Positions 16,728-24,623 of a stretch of DNA of 64,000 nucleotides are shown piece by piece; the stretch's first letter is position 1, and each line of letters opens with the position of its first letter. This DNA comes from Micromonospora sp. MA102. GTDB lineage: Bacteria; Actinomycetota; Actinomycetes; Mycobacteriales; Micromonosporaceae. The notes below the pieces were generated by a model. That model was given only the letters and a program-made list of their open reading frames with translations, had not been told where the DNA came from and did no database searches. The position numbers were made by a program, and so were the translations under genes. The DNA is taken from positions 1-64,000 of the forward strand of contig NZ_JAMWEG010000011.1 of assembly GCF_025460765.1 (NCBI RefSeq), read 5' to 3'.

Positions 16728-17671
16728 GCACCGAGACAGCCCGTCCCGGAACCGCCGGCCGCGCACCGGCGTCCCCGCCGGCCGGCGACCGGCCGCCGCG
16801 GCGGCTCGGCGACGGCGCGTTCGCCGCGTTGCTCATGCTTCCCGCGCTGGCGATGCTCGCCGCGATCGTCGTCTACCCGCTGGCTGCCTCCCTGGTCACC
16901 GCGTTCTTCAAGCAGAGCCTGGTGGAACCCGGCCGCACGTTCGTCGGCCTGCAGAACATCACCGAACTGCTCGGCGGCGACTTCTGGCGGCTGCTGCGGC
17001 AGACCCTGGTCTTCACCGTCGGCGCCACGATCGCACCGTTCCTCGTCGGCCTGGCCCTCGCGCTCGCTCTGAACACCCGCATCCGCGGCCGCGCCACCCT
17101 CCGCGGCCTGCTGCTCATCCCGTGGCTGGTGCCCAGCGTCGTCGTGTCGTTCCTCTGGATGTGGATCTTCAACGCGAACTACGGCCTCGCCAACGGCGTG
17201 CTGGAGGCGCTCGGCCTGATCGACGCCCCGCAAGCCTGGCTCGCCGGGTCGGGCACCGCGATGACCGCGGTCATCGTCGCCAAGACCTGGACCAGTTTCC
17301 CGTGGATCATGGTGATGCTCCTCGCCGGGCTGCAGACCGTACCGGTCGAGCTGCACGAGGCGGCTGAGACCGACGGCGCCGGCGCGGTGCAGCGGTTCTT
17401 CGCCGTCACCCTGCCGCACCTTCGCGGCATCATCGCCATCGTGCTGCTGCTGGAGCTGATCTGGAACTTCCAGCACTTCGACCTGATCTACGTGATGACC
17501 GGCGGCGGCCCCGCCGGCGCCACGGAAACCTTCGCCACCGCGGTCTACGAGACCGCCTTCCAGGGCTTCGACCTCGGCCGCGCCGGCGCGCTCGGCCTGC
17601 TCTGGATGGTGCTGCTGCTCGCCATGGTCGCGATCTATGTCCGTCGGTCCGAGCGGGAGGAAGAGCTGTGA
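16724..17671 (+). CDS. ABC sugar transporter permease (MalF/UgpA type)
   Basis: A 315-aa inner-membrane permease with six predicted helices after a proline-rich cytoplasmic leader. The first helix is FAALLMLPALAMLAAIVVYP, and the binding-protein-dependent EAA loop is visible as HEAAETDGAGAVQRFFAVTLP near residue 210. This loop docks the ATPase. It overlaps iclR (ATGA) and the second permease. The locus encodes no ATPase, so it must use a shared MsmK/MalK-like ATPase from elsewhere, as is frequent for CUT1 importers in actinomycetes. The likely cargo is an oligosaccharide. Confidence 0.92.
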   Translation: MSTETARPGTAGRAPASPPAGDRPPRRLGDGAFAALLMLPALAMLAAIVVYPLAASLVTAFFKQSLVEPGRTFVGLQNITELLGGDFWRLLRQTLVFTVGATIAPFLVGLALALALNTRIRGRATLRGLLLIPWLVPSVVVSFLWMWIFNANYGLANGVLEALGLIDAPQAWLAGSGTAMTAVIVAKTWTSFPWIMVMLLAGLQTVPVELHEAAETDGAGAVQRFFAVTLPHLRGIIAIVLLLELIWNFQHFDLIYVMTGGGPAGATETFATAVYETAFQGFDLGRAGALGLLWMVLLLAMVAIYVRRSEREEEL

Positions 17672-18513
17672 GCAAGCGCTCCGCGCGGGAGAGCCGCGGT
17701 TCCCGCGCAGCGGCGTGGACCGCCGTCGTCGTCCTCGGCGGTTTCGGACTGCTGCCGGTGTACTGGATGCTCGTCACCGCGTTCACCCCGGCTCAGCAGA
17801 CCTTCCGCTACCCGCCGTCGTTCGTCCCCACCGAGCTCACGCTGGAGAATTTCGCCCGCCTCGCCGACGAACCCGACCTGGCTCGTTACCTGGTCAACAG
17901 CCTGATCGTCTCCGTCGTCACCGCGGTGCTGAGTGTCATCGTCTCCGCGTACATGGGCTACGCCTTCTCCAAGTTCCGTTTCCGCGGCCGGCGCAGCCTC
18001 ATGTACTTCGTCCTGTCGTCGCAGATGTTTCCCCAGGCGCTGCTGCTGGTCACCCTGTACGCCCTGTTCAGCGCCTACCACCTGCTCGACACCTACACCG
18101 CGCTGGTGCTGTCGTTCACCACCTTCACGCTGCCGCTCTGCGTCTGGATGCTCAAGGGCTTCTTCGACACGATCCCCGACACCCTCGTCGAGGCCGCCCG
18201 CGTTGACGGCGCGTCGCGGCTGCGCACCATCCACTCGGTCATCCTGCCGCTGTCGGCACCCGGCCTCATCGCCGCCGGACTGTTCGCGTTCGTCCGCGGC
18301 TGGAACGACTTCATCTTCGCTCTCACTCTGGCCGGACGCGAGAAGACGACTCTGCCGCCCGGCCTGGTCAACGCGTTCCTCGGGGAGGCGACCGCGCAGT
18401 GGGCCGAACTCATGGCCGCCTCGCTGCTCGCGTCGCTGCCCGTCGTGGTCGCGTTCATCGCGTTGCAACGGTTCCTGGTCGGCGGCATCACCGCCGGCGC
18501 CATCAAGGGATAG
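17668..18513 (+). CDS. ABC sugar transporter permease (MalG/UgpE type)
   Basis: A 281-aa permease with six helices; the first is TAVVVLGGFGLLPVYWMLVT. The EAA loop reads VEAARVDGASRLRTIHSVIL near residue 180, and the C-terminus ends FLVGGITAGAIKG, characteristic of MalG partners. GTG 17668 overlaps the previous stop by 4 nt (GTGA). It pairs with the 16724 permease to form the CUT1 importer channel. A 31-bp gap with GGAGG precedes the binding protein gene. Confidence 0.92.
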   Translation: MSKRSARESRGSRAAAWTAVVVLGGFGLLPVYWMLVTAFTPAQQTFRYPPSFVPTELTLENFARLADEPDLARYLVNSLIVSVVTAVLSVIVSAYMGYAFSKFRFRGRRSLMYFVLSSQMFPQALLLVTLYALFSAYHLLDTYTALVLSFTTFTLPLCVWMLKGFFDTIPDTLVEAARVDGASRLRTIHSVILPLSAPGLIAAGLFAFVRGWNDFIFALTLAGREKTTLPPGLVNAFLGEATAQWAELMAASLLASLPVVVAFIALQRFLVGGITAGAIKG

Positions 18514-18544
18514 CTCACCCCCACCCCGTCCCGGAGGTCCAGCA

Positions 18545-19828
18545 ATGAACAGCAACCTTTCCCGCAGGGACATGCTCCGCCTCGTCGGACTCGGCACCGG
18601 CGCCATCGGCCTTGGCGGCCTGGCCGCCTGCGCGCCGAGCGCAAAAGGCCCCGAGGAGGACACCGCCAAGTCCGCCACCGACTTCTCCTTCGCGTCCTGG
18701 AGCCTGGCCGACAACGCCTCGAAGGCCAAGATCGAGCAATTGATGAGCGGGTACGGCAGCAAGGCGGGCGTCACCGTCAAGGGCGCGCCACTGGCGTACA
18801 ACACCTACCTCAACCAGCTCACGCTCCAGGTGCGCGGCGGCCAGTTCACCGGTGCCGCGCAGATGGACATCGCCTGGCTCGCCGGCCTCGCCGCGCTCGG
18901 CAAGCTCCGCGACCTGGGCGCCGTGGCTAAGGACGGCGGCTACACGCAGGCAGCGCTCACCTCGGGGCAGGTCGAGGGAAAGCAGGTCGGCCTGCCCTGG
19001 ACCACCGCCGCGATCGGTCTGATCGTCAACCGGGGCCTGATGCAGAAGGCTGGCATCACCACTGCCCCCACCACGATCGCCGACTTCGAGGCAGCGCTGC
19101 GGGCGCTCAAGGGCACGGGCGTCATCCCGTACGCCGCGTCCACCAAGGTCGCCCAGCTCAAGGACATCCTCATCTGGATGCAGACGTTCGGCAGCCCGCT
19201 GCTGGAGGGCGGCAAGGTCACCGTCGGCGACGACGCCAGCATCGAGGCGGTCACCTGGTACAAGAAGCTGTACGACGAGAAGCTGATCGCTCCGGACGTG
19301 GAGCGGGTCGACGCGCGTACCCTGTTCGCGCAGGGCAAGGCCGCCATGTACGACGACGCCATCGTCGGCCGCGACTTCGTCGTCAAGGGCTCCCCGGACA
19401 AGTCCATCGCAGACAAGCTCGACCCGATCGCCCGCCCGGTGAAGAACGCCGGCGACAAGCCGCGGGCCGTGCAGTGGGGTCACGCCGTTGTCGTGGTCGA
19501 GGGCGAGGGCGCCAACACCGCCAGCGACTTCGCGAAGTGGCTCACGTCCGACGAGCAGACCGTTCTCGGCTACTTCAAGGACCTTTCCCTGCCGCCCACC
19601 ACCACGACGGCGCTCGCCTCCGAGCAGGTGAAGAGCGACGCCTTCACCTCCCGGTTCAGCGAGCGGATCACCGCCACCGCCACCCCGAACCCGTTCTGGA
19701 AGTACCCCCAGTACGCCCAGATGGAGACCGCGATCTCCGAGCAGGTCCAGGCCGTCCTGGTCGGCAAGAGCAAGCCCGCGGACGCGATGCGCGAGGCCGG
19801 CCGGGCGGTGCAGGCCCTCATCAAGTGA
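18545..19828 (+). CDS. Sugar ABC transporter substrate-binding lipoprotein
   Basis: A 427-aa extracellular solute-binding protein. The N-terminus combines a twin-Arg stretch (NLSRRDMLRLVGLG) with a lipobox LAAC at about residue 26, so it is a membrane-anchored lipoprotein possibly exported folded by Tat. The body is a family-1 binding fold (FASWSLADN; DIAWLAGLAALGKLRDLG; VGLPWTTAAIGLIVNRG; ARTLFAQGKAAMYDD). GGAGG is 9 nt upstream of ATG 18545. It delivers oligosaccharide to the two permeases. Its last codons overlap the GH105 start (GTGA). Confidence 0.92.
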   Translation: MNSNLSRRDMLRLVGLGTGAIGLGGLAACAPSAKGPEEDTAKSATDFSFASWSLADNASKAKIEQLMSGYGSKAGVTVKGAPLAYNTYLNQLTLQVRGGQFTGAAQMDIAWLAGLAALGKLRDLGAVAKDGGYTQAALTSGQVEGKQVGLPWTTAAIGLIVNRGLMQKAGITTAPTTIADFEAALRALKGTGVIPYAASTKVAQLKDILIWMQTFGSPLLEGGKVTVGDDASIEAVTWYKKLYDEKLIAPDVERVDARTLFAQGKAAMYDDAIVGRDFVVKGSPDKSIADKLDPIARPVKNAGDKPRAVQWGHAVVVVEGEGANTASDFAKWLTSDEQTVLGYFKDLSLPPTTTTALASEQVKSDAFTSRFSERITATATPNPFWKYPQYAQMETAISEQVQAVLVGKSKPADAMREAGRAVQALIK

Positions 19829-20790
19829 CCACCACCGCAAACGGCACCCGGCTGGTGGCGGCGATCGCGGACGCGACCGCCGCCACCACGCCGCGGATCT
19901 GGGGCTTCGGCGTCGGCGGTACGCTCACCGCCCTGCTCCGCGCCGGCGACGCACTGCACCGCCCCGACCTCAGCCAGCGAGTGGTCGACCTCGTCACGCC
20001 GTCTCTTACCGCACCGCCGGACCCCACCGACCACCTCATCGCGGTCGAGGCGCTGCTCGCCCTCGCCGAGCGTCGACCCGACATCGACGTGACGGACGCC
20101 TGCCGCCGCTGGCTCGCCGCCGTGCGGCACGCTCGACCGGCCCGTCCGGGCGGGCCCCGCCTGCACCGCCCGGACCTGCCACCCTGGTCGTCGACGGTCT
20201 GGGTCGACTGCATGCACACCGACGGGCCCGGCCTGGCCGCGCTGGGCCACCCCGACGAGGCCGTCACCTACGCCACGGAGTACGCCGGTGCGCTGCAACT
20301 GCCCCACGGCCTGTTCCAGCACGGCTACGACGCCCGAGCCGAGCGTGGCAACGGCGTGGCCTGGGGCCGCGGGCAGGCGTGGGCGCTGCTCGGCCTCATC
20401 GACACCCTGATCCACGCCCGCGACGACGGGCTCGCCGAGCGGCTCACCCGCCTGGTCGACGCGTTGGTAACGCACGAGCGCGACGGCGAGTGGTCCACGG
20501 TGGTCGACGATCCGGACGCCCCGGTCGAGGCGAGCACCTCCGCGTACCTCGCCTGGGTCGTGCCCCACGCGATCGACGCCGGGCTGGTCGACCCCGACCA
20601 CCGGGCGATGGCCGACCGCGCCTGGCACGCCACCCTCCGCCGGCTCACCGGCGGGGCGCTCGCCGTCTCCGAGGCGACGCCCGTCGGCGCCGTCCGCGAC
20701 TACCACCACCGCACCCTCGGCGTCTTCCCGTGGGGTCAGGCCCCGGTCCTGCACGCCGCCCTCGACCGCACCACTGAGGAGAACGGATGA
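19825..20790 (+). CDS. GH105/GH88-like unsaturated uronyl hydrolase
   Basis: A 321-aa alpha/alpha-barrel enzyme with family signatures: WVDCMHTDGPGLAALG (catalytic Asp region), LFQHGYDARAERG, VAWGRGQAWALLGL (substrate-binding W-x-R-G-x-x-W), EASTSAYLAW and a final VFPWGQAPVLHA. GH105/GH88 enzymes hydrate the Delta-4,5 bond of unsaturated galacturonyl or glucuronyl residues on lyase-made oligosaccharides, releasing 4-deoxy-5-keto uronic acid. GTG 19825 overlaps the binding-protein stop by 4 nt, and its end overlaps the dehydratase start. No signal peptide, so it acts after import. It is slightly shorter than typical GH105 proteins (about 340-370 aa). Confidence 0.8.
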   Translation: MTTTANGTRLVAAIADATAATTPRIWGFGVGGTLTALLRAGDALHRPDLSQRVVDLVTPSLTAPPDPTDHLIAVEALLALAERRPDIDVTDACRRWLAAVRHARPARPGGPRLHRPDLPPWSSTVWVDCMHTDGPGLAALGHPDEAVTYATEYAGALQLPHGLFQHGYDARAERGNGVAWGRGQAWALLGLIDTLIHARDDGLAERLTRLVDALVTHERDGEWSTVVDDPDAPVEASTSAYLAWVVPHAIDAGLVDPDHRAMADRAWHATLRRLTGGALAVSEATPVGAVRDYHHRTLGVFPWGQAPVLHAALDRTTEENG

Positions 20791-21974
20791 AGGTCGTCGA
20801 TGTCCGCAGCTATGCGGTACGCGCCAAGCCGGCCGAGACGTACTGGGGCGCCCGCGCGTGGAGCGCCGACCACGGCAGCGCCCTGGTGGAGTACCCGCCG
20901 ATGGAACGCCGCCGCTACGTCTACAGCGACACCATCGACGCCGTGCTGGTGCGGGTCGAGACCGCCGATGGGGTTGTCGGCTGGGGCGAGGCCAAGGCAC
21001 CCGTCGGGGCGCGCGCCACCGCCGCGATCCTCGACGACCTGATCGCACCGCTCGCCGTCGGCTCCCGCCTCGACGAGATCGGCCGCACCTGGGACCGCGT
21101 CTACACCGGCATGCGGGTGCGCGGCCACGACAGCGGATTCTGGGTGGAAGCCCTCGCCGGCCTCGACATCGCCCTGTGGGACGCGTTCGCCCGTACCCTC
21201 GGCCAGCCTCTGCACGTCCTGCTCGGCGGCCGCTACCGCACCACCCTGCGGCTGTACGCCTCGGGCGTACCCGCGGCTCCCGCCGGCTCCGGGGCGGACG
21301 GCCAGCGGAGGGTGCGCCAGGAGGCGGAACGGCTGCGCGACCTGGGGTATGACGCGGTCAAGGTGGCGATCGGCGCCCGCCCCGAGGACGACATCGCGTC
21401 CGTGCAGACGGTCCGCGAGGTGTTCGGCGACCAGGCCGCCGTCTACGCCGACGCCGCGGGCCAGTACGAGGTGCCGCAGGCGTTGCGGGTCGGCCGCGCC
21501 CTCCAGGAGGTCGGCGTCGGGTTCTTCGAGATGCCGCTGCCTCCGGAGGACCTCGACGGGTACGCCACTCTCGCCGCCCGCCTGGACATTCCCCTCGCCC
21601 TGGACTCCCTGGCCACGAGGCACCGGGCGCTGGAGTTCCTCCGCGCCGGCGCGCTGCGCGTGCTCCAGCCCGACGTGTGCCGGGCCGGCGGCATCACCGA
21701 GACGATGCGCATCGCCGCGCTCGCCGACGCGTTCGGCGCGCAGGCCACCCCGCACGTCAGCATCGGCTCGGCCGTGCACTGGTACGCCAGCGTGCAGTGC
21801 GCGGCCGCGATGCCGAACTTCGCGGTGCTGGAACACTGGATCGGCACCAACCCGCTCACCGCCGTCGCCCCGGACGCGGTCACGCCGGTCGGGGGGCGAT
21901 GCGACGTGCCGCGCGGCGCCGGCCTCGGCATCGCGGTCGACGAGGACGTCGTTCGGGCCCTGGCGGGCGCCTGA
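20787..21974 (+). CDS. Mandelate racemase / muconate lactonizing (enolase superfamily) sugar-acid dehydratase, copy 2
   Basis: A 395-aa enolase-superfamily protein. The capping domain starts MKVVDVRSYAVRAKPAETYW. Barrel motifs: DAVKVAIGA (Lys on strand 2), VYADAAGQYE (Asp), VGFFEMPLPPEDL (Glu), IPLALDSLATR (Asp where copy 1 has Glu) and the His of ATPHVSIGSAVHWYAS. These fit an acid-sugar dehydratase of the MR subgroup, but the altered third ligand and a different strand-2 motif imply a different substrate from copy 1. It overlaps GH105 by 4 nt and closes the forward operon, 65 bp from the convergent KDPG aldolase gene. Confidence 0.88.
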   Translation: MKVVDVRSYAVRAKPAETYWGARAWSADHGSALVEYPPMERRRYVYSDTIDAVLVRVETADGVVGWGEAKAPVGARATAAILDDLIAPLAVGSRLDEIGRTWDRVYTGMRVRGHDSGFWVEALAGLDIALWDAFARTLGQPLHVLLGGRYRTTLRLYASGVPAAPAGSGADGQRRVRQEAERLRDLGYDAVKVAIGARPEDDIASVQTVREVFGDQAAVYADAAGQYEVPQALRVGRALQEVGVGFFEMPLPPEDLDGYATLAARLDIPLALDSLATRHRALEFLRAGALRVLQPDVCRAGGITETMRIAALADAFGAQATPHVSIGSAVHWYASVQCAAAMPNFAVLEHWIGTNPLTAVAPDAVTPVGGRCDVPRGAGLGIAVDEDVVRALAGA

Positions 21975-22039
21975 TCAGGGTCCCGACGCCTGGTCCGGGC
22001 GGCGAGCGGACGGTTTTCCGAGCTGAGCCGAGGGGGACG

Positions 22040-22669
22040 TCACATGGGCCAGGGTGCCGCTGCGGCGGCGTCCAGGAAGGCGCGGGCGCGGCGGCGGAGC
22101 GCCGGCCAGTCCCCGGCAGCCACGTCGCTCGGGTTGACCAGTGCGCTGCCGGCGCCGACGGCGACCGCGCCGGCTGCGGCCCACTCCCCCACCGAGCCGG
22201 GCGTGACTCCGCCGGTCGGTGCCAGCCGCACGTCGGGCAGTGGGGCACGCAGTTCCCGCAGGTACTCCGGGTCGACGTGGCTGGCGGGGAAGAGCTTGAC
22301 CAGAGTGGCTCCGGATGACCAGGCGACGTCGACCTCGGTCGGAGTGAGGGCCCCGCAGACCACGGGCAGGTTGGCGGCAGCCGCCTCGGTGAGCACGTCG
22401 ACGCGGGTGGTGGGGGTGACGAGAAACTGGGCGCCGGCGTCACGGGCGGCGCTCACGTCGCCGGGGGTACGGACGCTGCCGGCTCCGACGGCGCAGGTGT
22501 CGGGCAGCGCGTTCCGCAGTTCGGCGATGGCTTCCAGCGCCGTGGGCGTGGTGAGGGTGACCTCGATGCTGTCCAGGCCAGCCTCGGCGAGTTCGCGGCC
22601 GGTGCGGACGACGGCCTCGGGGCCGGGGAGCCGGATGATGGCGATGACGCGGCCGAGCTGGATGGTCAT
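22040..22669 (-). CDS. KDPG/KHG-type aldolase (2-keto-3-deoxy-6-phosphogluconate aldolase family)
   Basis: A 209-aa class I aldolase. The catalytic Lys is in GATLVKLFPASHVDP near residue 134, the Glu in DSIEVTLTTPTALEAI near 43, and phosphate binding in APTGGVTPGSVGEW. It cleaves 2-keto-3-deoxy-6-phosphogluconate or the galacto epimer to pyruvate and glyceraldehyde 3-phosphate. It overlaps the upstream IclR gene by 4 nt (ATGA) and therefore forms a two-gene regulator-enzyme operon. Paired with the divergent kinase, it makes the phosphorylated branch of an Entner-Doudoroff-like route. Family assignment is firm; the sugar epimer is not. Confidence 0.92.
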   Translation of the reverse strand: MTIQLGRVIAIIRLPGPEAVVRTGRELAEAGLDSIEVTLTTPTALEAIAELRNALPDTCAVGAGSVRTPGDVSAARDAGAQFLVTPTTRVDVLTEAAAANLPVVCGALTPTEVDVAWSSGATLVKLFPASHVDPEYLRELRAPLPDVRLAPTGGVTPGSVGEWAAAGAVAVGAGSALVNPSDVAAGDWPALRRRARAFLDAAAAAPWPM

Positions 22670-23487
22670 GACATGACCACGGGGGCGACGGCCTGCTGGG
22701 GTACGACGTGGGCGGGCCCGACGTACCCGAGGTTGATGCTGACGGAGTCGGCCGCCTCGATCACCGACCGGACGAGTTCGGTTTCCCGGGCGGGCAGGTC
22801 GATGGCGGAGAGCGCGCCGGACACCGAGAGGGCGGCCACCACGGCGCCCGAGCTGTCGCGGATGGCGGCGGCGACGCAGGCGCGGCCGAGGGCGAGTTCC
22901 TCGATCTCGGTGGCGTAGCCCCGGGCGAGGGTGCGGGCGATTTCCTCGTCGAGCTGTTCGTGGCTGGTGATGGTGCGGTGGGTATAGGCGCCCAGGGCCG
23001 CGTCGGGTAGCAGGGAGCGCCGCTCGTCCCCGGTCAGTCCGGTCAGGAGTGCCTTGCCGAGCCCGGTGGCGTGGAGTGGGTTGTACTGTCCGGCGAGGAC
23101 GAACGGGCGGGGTGCCTGCCGGCCTTCGAAGTTGAGCAGGTAGAAGAGCCGGTCGCCGCGGCGTACCGCGACGTTGACGCCGAGGCCGAGTTCGGCGGCG
23201 AGGTCCTGGGCGGTCTGCCGGGCCTCGCGGTGGACGGGGTGGCTGTTGAGCACCGCGCCGCCGAACGAGACCATGTCGAGTCCGAGTCGGTAGAGACCAC
23301 TGACGGGGTCGCGGTCGGCGAAGCCCATGCCTTCGAGGGTGGCGAGGAGCCGAGAGGCGGTGGAGAGTCCGAGTCCGGTGGATCGGGCGACGTCGGAGAC
23401 GCGGAGTTCGGTGCGGCCGGCCGCGAGGGCTCGGAGCACGGTCAGGGCCCGTTCGACGCTCTGGTTACTGCCCGGTTCGGCCGCCAT
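22666..23487 (-). CDS. IclR family transcriptional regulator, copy 2
   Basis: A 273-aa regulator with the wHTH RVSDVARSTGLGLSTASRLL (residues 30-55) and an effector domain matching copy 1 almost motif for motif (RLFYLLNFEGRQ; GQYNPLHATGLGKALL; YATEIEELALGRACVAA). GGAGGG lies 8 nt upstream of ATG 23487. It is co-transcribed with the KDPG aldolase and divergent from the KDG-type kinase, so it most likely controls both from the intergenic palindrome. The close similarity of the two regulators suggests overlapping operators and effectors (a keto-deoxy sugar acid is the natural candidate). Confidence 0.92.
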   Translation of the reverse strand: MAAEPGSNQSVERALTVLRALAAGRTELRVSDVARSTGLGLSTASRLLATLEGMGFADRDPVSGLYRLGLDMVSFGGAVLNSHPVHREARQTAQDLAAELGLGVNVAVRRGDRLFYLLNFEGRQAPRPFVLAGQYNPLHATGLGKALLTGLTGDERRSLLPDAALGAYTHRTITSHEQLDEEIARTLARGYATEIEELALGRACVAAAIRDSSGAVVAALSVSGALSAIDLPARETELVRSVIEAADSVSINLGYVGPAHVVPQQAVAPVVMS

Positions 23488-23499
23488 GTTGACCCTCCC

Positions 23500-23551
23500 T
23501 GGAAGCTTCTTGCGACATGTGGCATCTTATTCTGCACTGTGCACGATATTG
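23500..23551. promoter_or_regulatory. Divergent control region with palindrome TGCACTGTGCA
   Basis: Between iclR copy 2 and the kinase lies a perfect palindrome TGCACTGTGCA (23533-23543). A box TGGAAGCTTCTTGC (23500-23513) recurs with one change at 30800-30813 upstream of the GH31 gene. TTGACC (23550-23555) follows. Shared boxes suggest one regulator acts at both places; this is inferred, not shown. Confidence 0.5.
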
Positions 23552-23573
23552 ACCATGCTGCGGGGTGGTGCGG

Positions 23574-24554
23574 GTGACGCGGGACGGGCATGGTGAGCCG
23601 GCCCTGGAGATAGTCGGGCTCGGCGAGGCGATGGCGTTGTTCCAGCCGCCGCCCGGCCAGTTGCTCGCCGACACCGCAGCCGTCGAGGTGCACGTCGCGG
23701 GCGCCGAGCTGAACCTCTGCACGGCCGCGGCGCGGCTCGGCGTCCGCGCCGGGTTCTGCAGCCGGGTGGGCGCGGATCCGCTCGGCGTCCGGGTCCTGGC
23801 GGCGGCCCAGGCGGCCGGTGTGGACACCTCGCTGGTGGCGGTCGATGCGGCATACCCGACCGGCCTCTACCTCAAGGACGTGCTGCCGGACGGGCAGCGT
23901 CGGGTCCACTACTACCGGGCGGGGTCGGCGGCCGCGCACCTGGACGCGTCGGACGGGGCCCGATTGCTCGCCGCGCGGCCGCGGCTGGTCGCGCTTTCCG
24001 GCATCACGCTCGCGCTGGGCGCCGGCCCGCGGGCGGCGGTCGACGCGGTGCTACGGGCGGCCGGGCCGGCCGGCATCACCGTGGCGTTGGATCCGAACCT
24101 GCGTCCCGCGCTCGGCGACGTCGACCGGCAGGCCGCGGACGTGCGGGCACGGCTGGCGTACGTGGATGTGCTGCTGCTCGGCACCGACGAGGCCGGTCCG
24201 GTCCTCGGCGTACGCGATCCGGACGACCCGGAGGAGGTGTTCGCCGCCGCGGCCGACGCCGGGGTGCGGGAGACCGTGCTGAAGGCCGGCGCGGACGGTT
24301 GCTACCACGCCCGTGCCGACGGCACAGCGATGCACCTGCCGAGCACGGCGACAACGGTGGTGGATCCGGTAGGCGCGGGCGACGGATTCGCCGGCGGCTA
24401 CCTGGCCGGCCGGCTGCGCGGCGCCTCGCCGGCGGGCGCGGCCGGCCTGGGCACTGCGCTCGCCGCCGGAGTGGTCGCCGCCCCCGGTGACACCACCGGC
24501 CTCCCCGACCGCGCGACCGCGGCCGCGCTGCTGGCGCGGGCCGTCGCCGACTGA
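23574..24554 (+). CDS. PfkB family carbohydrate kinase (2-keto-3-deoxygluconate kinase type)
   Basis: A 326-aa ribokinase-like enzyme. Family signatures: IVGLGEAMALFQPPP at the N-terminus (typical of KDG kinases), a G-G-type AGAELNLCTAAARLG site, a YLKD-x-x-x-DG-x-R-x-V-x-YYR strand that binds KDG, DPNLRPAL, and the C-terminal DPVGAGDGFAGGYLAG with the catalytic Asp. It phosphorylates 2-keto-3-deoxy-gluconate or galactonate at C6. GTG 23574 is preferred for its upstream GGGGTGG; GTG 23565 and 23568 are in frame. Divergent from iclR2-aldolase, it supplies their aldolase substrate. Confidence 0.88.
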   Translation: MTRDGHGEPALEIVGLGEAMALFQPPPGQLLADTAAVEVHVAGAELNLCTAAARLGVRAGFCSRVGADPLGVRVLAAAQAAGVDTSLVAVDAAYPTGLYLKDVLPDGQRRVHYYRAGSAAAHLDASDGARLLAARPRLVALSGITLALGAGPRAAVDAVLRAAGPAGITVALDPNLRPALGDVDRQAADVRARLAYVDVLLLGTDEAGPVLGVRDPDDPEEVFAAAADAGVRETVLKAGADGCYHARADGTAMHLPSTATTVVDPVGAGDGFAGGYLAGRLRGASPAGAAGLGTALAAGVVAAPGDTTGLPDRATAAALLARAVAD

Positions 24555-24585
24555 CGGGCGACCGAACGACGGCACGGATCCGTAC

Positions 24586-24614
24586 GGTGCCGGGCGGCCC
24601 GGCCGCCCGGCACC
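24586..24614. terminator. Bidirectional terminator hairpin
   Basis: A perfect 12-bp stem (GGTGCCGGGCGG at 24586-24597; complement at 24603-24614) with a 5-nt loop, between the convergent kinase and GH9-like genes. Confidence 0.8.
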
Positions 24615-24623
24615 GCGCCCGGA

